Shown here in pieces: positions 60,401 to 64,000 of a stretch of DNA of 64,000 nt. This DNA comes from Dallia pectoralis (taxonomy: Eukaryota > Chordata > Actinopteri > Esociformes > Umbridae): positions 7,801,758-7,865,757 of the forward strand of contig CM055730.1 of the NCBI GenBank assembly GCA_029465975.1, in the 5' to 3' direction. The notes below the pieces were generated by a model. That model saw only the letters and a list, made by a program, of their open reading frames with translations, was not told where the DNA came from and made no database searches. The position numbers and the translations under genes are program-made. Position 1 is the stretch's first letter; every line of letters starts with the position of its first letter.

Positions 60401-62046
60401 GATATATGTTTATGTGCAGGTAGATTTATTTGTACAGGTATATGTATATGTTCAGGTGTATGTACAGGTATATGTGCAGGTATATTTATATGTATATGTA
60501 CAGGTATATTTATATGTATATGTACAGGTATATTTATATGTTTATTTACAGGTATACTTATATGTATTTATACAGGTATATTTATATGTATATATGCAGG
60601 TATATTTAAATGTATATGTACACAGGTATATTTATATGTATATGTACAGGTATATTTATATGTATATGTACAGGTATATTTATATGTATATGTACAGGTA
60701 TATTTATATGTATATGTACAGGTATATTTATATGTATATGTACAGGTATATTTATATGTACAGGTATATTTATATGTATATGTACAGGTATATGTATATG
60801 TACAGGTATATTTATATGTATATGTACAGGTATATGTATATGTACAGGTATATGTATATGTACAGGTATATTTATATGTATATGTACAGGTACATTTATA
60901 TGTATATTAACAGGTATATTTATATGTAAATGTAAAGGTATATTTTATATGTACAGGTATATGTATATGTACAGGTATATTTATATGTATATGTACAGGT
61001 ATATTTATATGTATATGTACAGGTATATTTATATGTATATGTACAGGTATATTTACAGGTATATTTATATGTATATGTAAAGGTATATTTTATATGTACA
61101 GGTATATTTATATGTATATGTACAGGTATATTTACAGGTATATTTATATGTAAATGTAAAGGTATATTTTATATGTACAGGTATATTTATATGTATATGT
61201 ACAGGTATATTTTATATTATATTTGGTTTCATTCTGCTTATGAATAGAACTACTCCTGTCCCTGCATCTGGGACTTCAGCATCAAAGCAACCACACATGC
61301 TTGTTTGTAGTGTGATTGGTTCTTTTATCTTGGTGTTACAATATTTTCTTTTTCAGCAAATGAAAAAATGCTCAAGTCTCAGTCATGTGAAGACAATAGA
61401 TGGGGGGGTAAGACATGATTAGCATAGGGAGCTTTGGTTAGAAAAAAAAACCCACAAAGGCGTATCTATTGGTCATCAGAAGATAGATTCCGTCTTCTTG
61501 TGTTACGTCTGTGCTGGTAGATGTTACGTCTGTGCTGGTAGATGTTACGTCTGTGCTGGTAGATGTTTCCATCTCATCCATTGTTCTGTCTTCCTCTGGT
61601 AGACCCTGAGTTTGACCTGCACCGTTTGCGGTGACCCCAAACCTCAAGTTACTTGGTTCAAGAATGGTGCAGAGGTGTACCCCGATGACCAGTACCTGGT
61701 GTCCATCGAGTCTGGAAAGTTCGCCAGTCTCACCATCAAAGGCGTGTCCCTGGAGGACTCCGGCAGGTACACGATGACAGTGCAGAACAAGTTTGGTGGA
61801 GAGTCAGTGGATATTGTCGTTAGCATCTACAAGCACGGTGACACGATTCCGCCGGCCAAGCCGATTCTGACGCCCAAGACGATCATCCCACCTAAACGTC
61901 CGATTGAGATGCCAGTCACCAAGGCGGTCGCCCCAGCCCCCAGCTCTGCTCCTGCCGGCTCCAAGTCTCCCGCCCCCCCAAAGGGAGTCAAGTCCCCCAC
62001 CCCAGCTCGTAGCATGAAGTCCCCCACCCCAGTGAAGAGAAAGTAA
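39249..62046 (+). CDS. myom2: Myomesin-2 (M-protein type), 35 coding exons
   Basis: Structural protein of the sarcomeric M-band that links myosin filaments. Coding exons: 39249-39340, 40221-40278, 40360-40514, 42813-42899, 44087-44175, 44363-44413, 44809-44973, 45097-45258, 45391-45532, 45802-46001, 46092-46145, 46947-47074, 47347-47530, 47947-48121, 48210-48331, 49116-49303, 49396-49522, 49822-50003, 50091-50205, 50808-50970, 51126-51232, 52083-52127, 52605-52741, 53139-53283, 53389-53451, 54344-54411, 54650-54763, 56088-56175, 56277-56315, 57460-57565, 58494-58657, 59596-59632, 59856-59878, 59961-60016, 61603-62046. Sum 4275 bp: 1424 residues plus stop, phases closing throughout. Blocks such as HDANRDYVIVSWKPPNTTTE and VRSPRYAVFDLAEGK match human MYOM2 better than MYOM1 or MYOM3. 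The ATG has A at -3 and G at +4. The paralogue (a or b) is not decidable. Confidence 0.92.
40807..41996. repeat. 20-bp satellite (ATGGACTACACTAATGTCAT), then 42-bp derivative
   Basis: About 48 copies of the 20-bp unit from 40807 to about 41780, nearly all with CATATG. From 41780 to 41996 the array changes to a 42-bp unit (TATGGACTACACTATAGGTC plus ATACTTAACTACAGTAA(A/T)) made of two diverged 20-mers. It fills about half of myom2 intron 3. The 42-bp unit gives a 14-residue repeating open frame that is an artefact. Confidence 0.95.
45391..50205 (+). CDS. myom2: myom2 exons 9-19: five fibronectin type III domains
   Basis: Residues about 287-825. FN3-1 contains DYVIVSWKPP, then GLFEGHSYYFRVRAIN. 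FN3-2 contains TYVVLSWNP and EGKEYLFRVLAAN. FN3-3 contains TSVVIQWAEP and TTGETYAFRVQAIN. FN3-4 contains SMVLNWKRP and AGAVYEFLVYG. FN3-5 contains SVVVEWKAP and EVGASYVFRVRAAN. The conserved Trp and Tyr of each FN3 fold are visible. FN3-4 is less typical at its end (LVYGGSLAGLG). A short 54-bp exon 11 (46092-46145) forms the linker between FN3-1 and FN3-2. Confidence 0.93.
48336..48456. repeat. (CA)n microsatellite, interrupted
   Basis: CA dinucleotides with AAACACACCATA interruption, starting 5 nt after the donor of myom2 exon 15 (48331). In the pre-mRNA it is a (CA)n tract at the 5' splice site, of the kind bound by hnRNP L. Confidence 0.92.
50808..60016 (+). CDS. myom2: myom2 exons 20-34: Ig domains 3-6 and start of Ig7
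   Basis: Residues about 826-1277. Ig3 includes FKHPDKEDVGCFSV. Ig4 includes LEKGRMQFWLQTEH and DSEGTFTVQIEDGKA. Ig5 includes DDCSVTLTCKV, LHWYKDD and IGIYKATISDDRG. Ig6 includes CHMKYYTEEMKIHW and EKDKGLYQIQI. The following helix is AYDKAFAEFTTLKEEAYAD, then RGKVLGGLPDVVTIMEKK begins Ig7. Exon 33 (59856-59878) is a 23-nt microexon. Exon 20 has a poor acceptor (ATCAAAAAG) but the protein match across it is good. Confidence 0.9.
51735..51822. repeat. TA-rich palindromic tract
   Basis: Repeated ACCTATATATATATTA and a TACGTATATATATATATACGTA palindrome, in the myom2 intron between exons 21 and 22. Confidence 0.8.
52137..52224. repeat. 44-bp perfect direct duplication
   Basis: ATTCAGAATATCTCAGTATG and the following 24 bases occur twice in tandem, starting 10 bp after the donor of myom2 exon 22. 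Confidence 0.85.
53692..54300. repeat. 32-bp pyrimidine-rich minisatellite
   Basis: About 18 copies of GTGACCGTGCTCCTTTTCTG plus CTCCTCCTTCAT, ending about 45 bp before the acceptor of myom2 exon 26. The sense strand is strongly pyrimidine-rich. Confidence 0.95.
55356..55501. mobile_element. hAT-type MITE, 146 bp
   Basis: The left end CAGGGCCGGCCC and right end GGGCCGGCACTG are inverted with one mismatch. Flanks are TTTTTCAG (55348-55355) and TTTTTCAT (55502-55509), an 8-bp target duplication with one mismatch. An 8-bp duplication and CAG(G/T)GCCGGC ends are hAT hallmarks. There is no coding capacity. It lies in the myom2 intron between exons 27 and 28. Confidence 0.8.
60246..61216. repeat. 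24-bp AT-rich minisatellite (TACAGGTATATTTATATGTA)
   Basis: About 40 copies of a unit whose core is TACAGGTATATTTATATGTA, with 12- and 18-bp variants, in the last myom2 intron. It generates a 268-residue open frame (YIYMYMYR repeats) that is not a gene. Confidence 0.95.
61501..61563 (+). repeat. Three perfect 21-bp repeats before the last myom2 exon
   Basis: TGTTACGTCTGTGCTGGTAG plus A occurs at 61501, 61522 and 61543. Each copy ends CTGGTAG, the same seven bases that form the true acceptor (TTCCTCTGGTAG, 61602). Confidence 0.95.
61603..62046 (+). CDS. myom2: myom2 last exon: rest of Ig7 and KSP-rich tail
   Basis: Residues 1278-1424. The Ig7 body has TCTVCGDPKPQVTWF and EDSGRYTMTV; this is the dimerising Ig position of myomesins. 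A 67-residue Pro/Lys/Ser tail follows from 1358 with three KSP motifs (KSPAPP, KSPTPA, KSPTPV) and ends VKRK. As I recall it, human MYOM2 has a shorter tail without KSP repeats. Stop TAA at 62044-62046. Confidence 0.93.
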   Translation, partial: TLSLTCTVCGDPKPQVTWFKNGAEVYPDDQYLVSIESGKFASLTIKGVSLEDSGRYTMTVQNKFGGESVDIVVSIYKHGDTIPPAKPILTPKTIIPPKRPIEMPVTKAVAPAPSSAPAGSKSPAPPKGVKSPTPARSMKSPTPVKRK

Positions 62047-62085
62047 ACCACACGAGCAGTACGATTCCAAAAGAGAACCACCGGA

Positions 62086-62091
62086 AATAAA
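62086..62091 (+). terminator. myom2 polyadenylation signal
   Basis: AATAAA 40 bp after the stop codon, in a short AT-rich 3'UTR. No competing hexamer is seen close by. Confidence 0.7.
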
Positions 62092-64000
62092 ATAATATAT
62101 TACACTGTTAGCATGAGTCATGGTATAGAAAGTTATTTAAGAGTAGATATCTGTCATTTTTCACCGAGGATGGAGTCAAGCTCTCGTGCACTTCCTCCTC
62201 ACATGATGACTAAACCAGTAAGGATACAAATGGGGTTTGGGAGCGGAAAGCCGAGGCATAATGTGTGTGTTTGAAGTGTGTGTGCCACACACAGACACAG
62301 TTTGTCATTGGGGTTTACTAAACAAGCCTTCTAACAAACTTGGCTTTTCATCCCGCACTTTGGTGAAAAATGATATTTAGTTGATCAAATCCACATTTTA
62401 AAAGCTGCTCTTTCAATTAGCTGATGGAATGTTGAGGTATTGGCGCCCCGAATGGATGGATGACCCCAACGTGCTGGACCACCACCACTGTAATCCAGAT
62501 GAATCAGGTTCCCGTCCGCTTCGCCGCCTGTCTCCCACTGCTTTTGTGTTAATAAAAAGGAGCAGAAATAACTCCCCCCTGTGTCGTCCATGTGCTTTTC
62601 ACTGTTGTGTTCAGCAGCACACACTCAGCAGAGGTGTTCGAATGCAGTCGCAGCGTTAAATATGTGTGCGATTTGGGTGAATATGGACCTATCAGAATCA
62701 CATGGGCACTTTTCAATGCCTGTTTGCCTACTCTCATTCTCAACTCCACAAATGAATTCACGTTGCCTTTATGGAGGATCTATGACTGTTAGCACACTGA
62801 CAACTGGCTACCAGATCTCACTAGTCACTGGGACTTTGTAAAGGCAATGATATGGAAAATCCCAATCACAGGTGTCTAGTTTTGATGTGAAAGGTATTCA
62901 CTTTATATATGTTGTGTTCATCTAATTGACTGTGTTGAGTTCAGAAAGCCGAAGATAAGACGTGCCAAGGGTATTCCAATCCAGGCACCATTTCCACCAA
63001 CACAGTTTCCGGGTTGTGCGCTTTTTCAGAGTTCAGAGTTGATTGAACTGTTTCAGTATAGCATACATCAAAGCTCTTCTATTTTAGAAATGCAAGAAGT
63101 CAATTTTCAACGGCCCAGTTTTTCCTCATTTGACTGATAAACTGGTTCTAGTAATCATTGCCCCGGAGTTGGTATTTGATTGGAATAATTAAAATTATGG
63201 AGATCGCTATTGTTTAGCTTTTGAAATCACTTTAAATGTGACTTTAATTAAATCACACATAATCACTGAAAATGATTTCCTATATATATCCTAGTTTTCG
63301 AATACCACTTATCAATCAACCCAGTAAATACGAGAGCTGAGAGCTGTTCGAACAAAACGAAATCTGAGAGCTGTTCGAACAAATGGATTCAGAGGCTAAA
63401 TGGAAAATATGTAGCCGTGTATATATGTAAACCCCATCAATGTAAAGTTCAAGTAAAATCAAATATAATATTCCAGCCATATTCTTGAAATGCAGTTCTG
63501 AATAGGTGTTGTGAACTGACCACACGGTGGCGCTGGTGCTTCGTCCAGTCACATCCCCTGCAGCCTACAGGTACTAAACCCGTCCGGGAGCCCCAACCAG
63601 TCAAGACACTGAATCATGTGGCTTACTTTTACACATCGATTTGCTGTTGCAGGGATGAATCACAAAACTACACCGTGGACAAAATAGCAGCCCAAATACA
63701 CACAAAAGCACGGGATTTATCTAATTGCTGCTCCCGATGGGGCAATTCAACAAACTGGAAGATAAGAATGTGTCTGAAAAGAAGAGGACAAACTCCCGTG
63801 CAAAATATATCATACATGTTCACGTTTGTAATGTTTCTAACATCTTAGGTATTTTGTGCAACAGACTCGATCATCAAACACACGTGATTCGAGCACAAGA
63901 ATAATGGAATATGGGAATTGTCTTAACAAAATTGTAGGCTTGCTCTTCTTTCTTCATTGGTCTGCTTTGAAGTGGCGTTTGCAAAACATTCTACCTGATC
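62092..64000. other. 3' flank of myom2, nothing recognised
   Basis: Both strands were read; open frames are under 90 codons with no recognisable domain. A short GAGAGCTGTTCGAACAAA duplication lies near 63333-63384. No RNA gene or transposon end was identified. Confidence 0.5.

Noticed and set aside
60123..61080. 268-, 220- and 156-residue frames rich in Tyr, Ile, Met and Val
   Set aside because: Artefact of the 24-bp AT-rich satellite within the last myom2 intron.
61438..61647. Minus-strand frame with TSTSTDVT repeats
   Set aside because: Antisense reading of the three 21-bp repeats next to the last myom2 exon.

Overview
The window reads as vertebrate nuclear DNA from a ray-finned (teleost) fish: genes are split into many short exons with GT-AG junctions, introns are full of micro- and minisatellites, and the transposon remnants are types common in fish (Tc1-like, DIRS/tyrosine-recombinase, hAT MITE). 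I cannot name the species from sequence alone. There is no bacterial or viral gene content. Three protein-coding genes account for nearly all convincing coding sequence. I rebuilt their exons by eye from splice sites, reading phase and similarity to remembered vertebrate proteins, and all three give intact frames of family-typical length.||Layout. 1-1230: degenerate 3' end of a DIRS-like retroelement with a 57-bp inverted repeat. 1231-5446: non-coding, probably partly the 3'UTR of the next gene, with an ~18-bp minisatellite at 4.75-5.0 kb. 5447-27438, minus strand: rps6ka2 (RSK3), 21 coding exons, 734 codons, N-terminal AGC kinase plus C-terminal CaMK-type kinase. Its introns carry most of the satellites. 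27439-33461: promoter side of rps6ka2 and an intergenic stretch with no gene that I recognise. 33462-35535 (non-coding exon to about 36.05 kb), minus strand: rnaset2, 9 coding exons, 245 codons, a secreted/lysosomal T2 ribonuclease. Three CACGTG boxes lie upstream of it. 36.9-37.1 kb: a likely muscle promoter and non-coding first exon of the next gene, with a perfect MEF2 site. 37.92-38.72 kb: broken Tc1-like element. 39249-62046, plus strand: myom2 (myomesin-2 type), 35 coding exons, 1424 codons, a sarcomeric M-band protein with two Ig, five FN3 and five Ig domains and a Lys-Ser-Pro-rich tail. 62.1-64.0 kb: 3' flank with nothing recognised.||How the genes relate. Rps6ka2 is a cytosolic/nuclear kinase downstream of ERK and PDK1. 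Rnaset2 is an endolysosomal RNase. Myom2 cross-links thick filaments in striated muscle. They share no pathway. The rps6ka2-rnaset2 pair is also neighbouring in human (6q27), whereas human MYOM2 lies elsewhere (8p23), so the head-to-head rnaset2/myom2 junction is a fish-side or human-side rearrangement. I found no previously undescribed coding system. The most interesting material is regulatory and structural: candidate CLEAR boxes at rnaset2, a MEF2/E-box/CArG-like cluster at myom2, in-phase decoy splice acceptors before the last myom2 exon, a satellite whose orientation flips, and repeat tracts that would form (UG)n or G-quadruplex RNA in pre-mRNAs.
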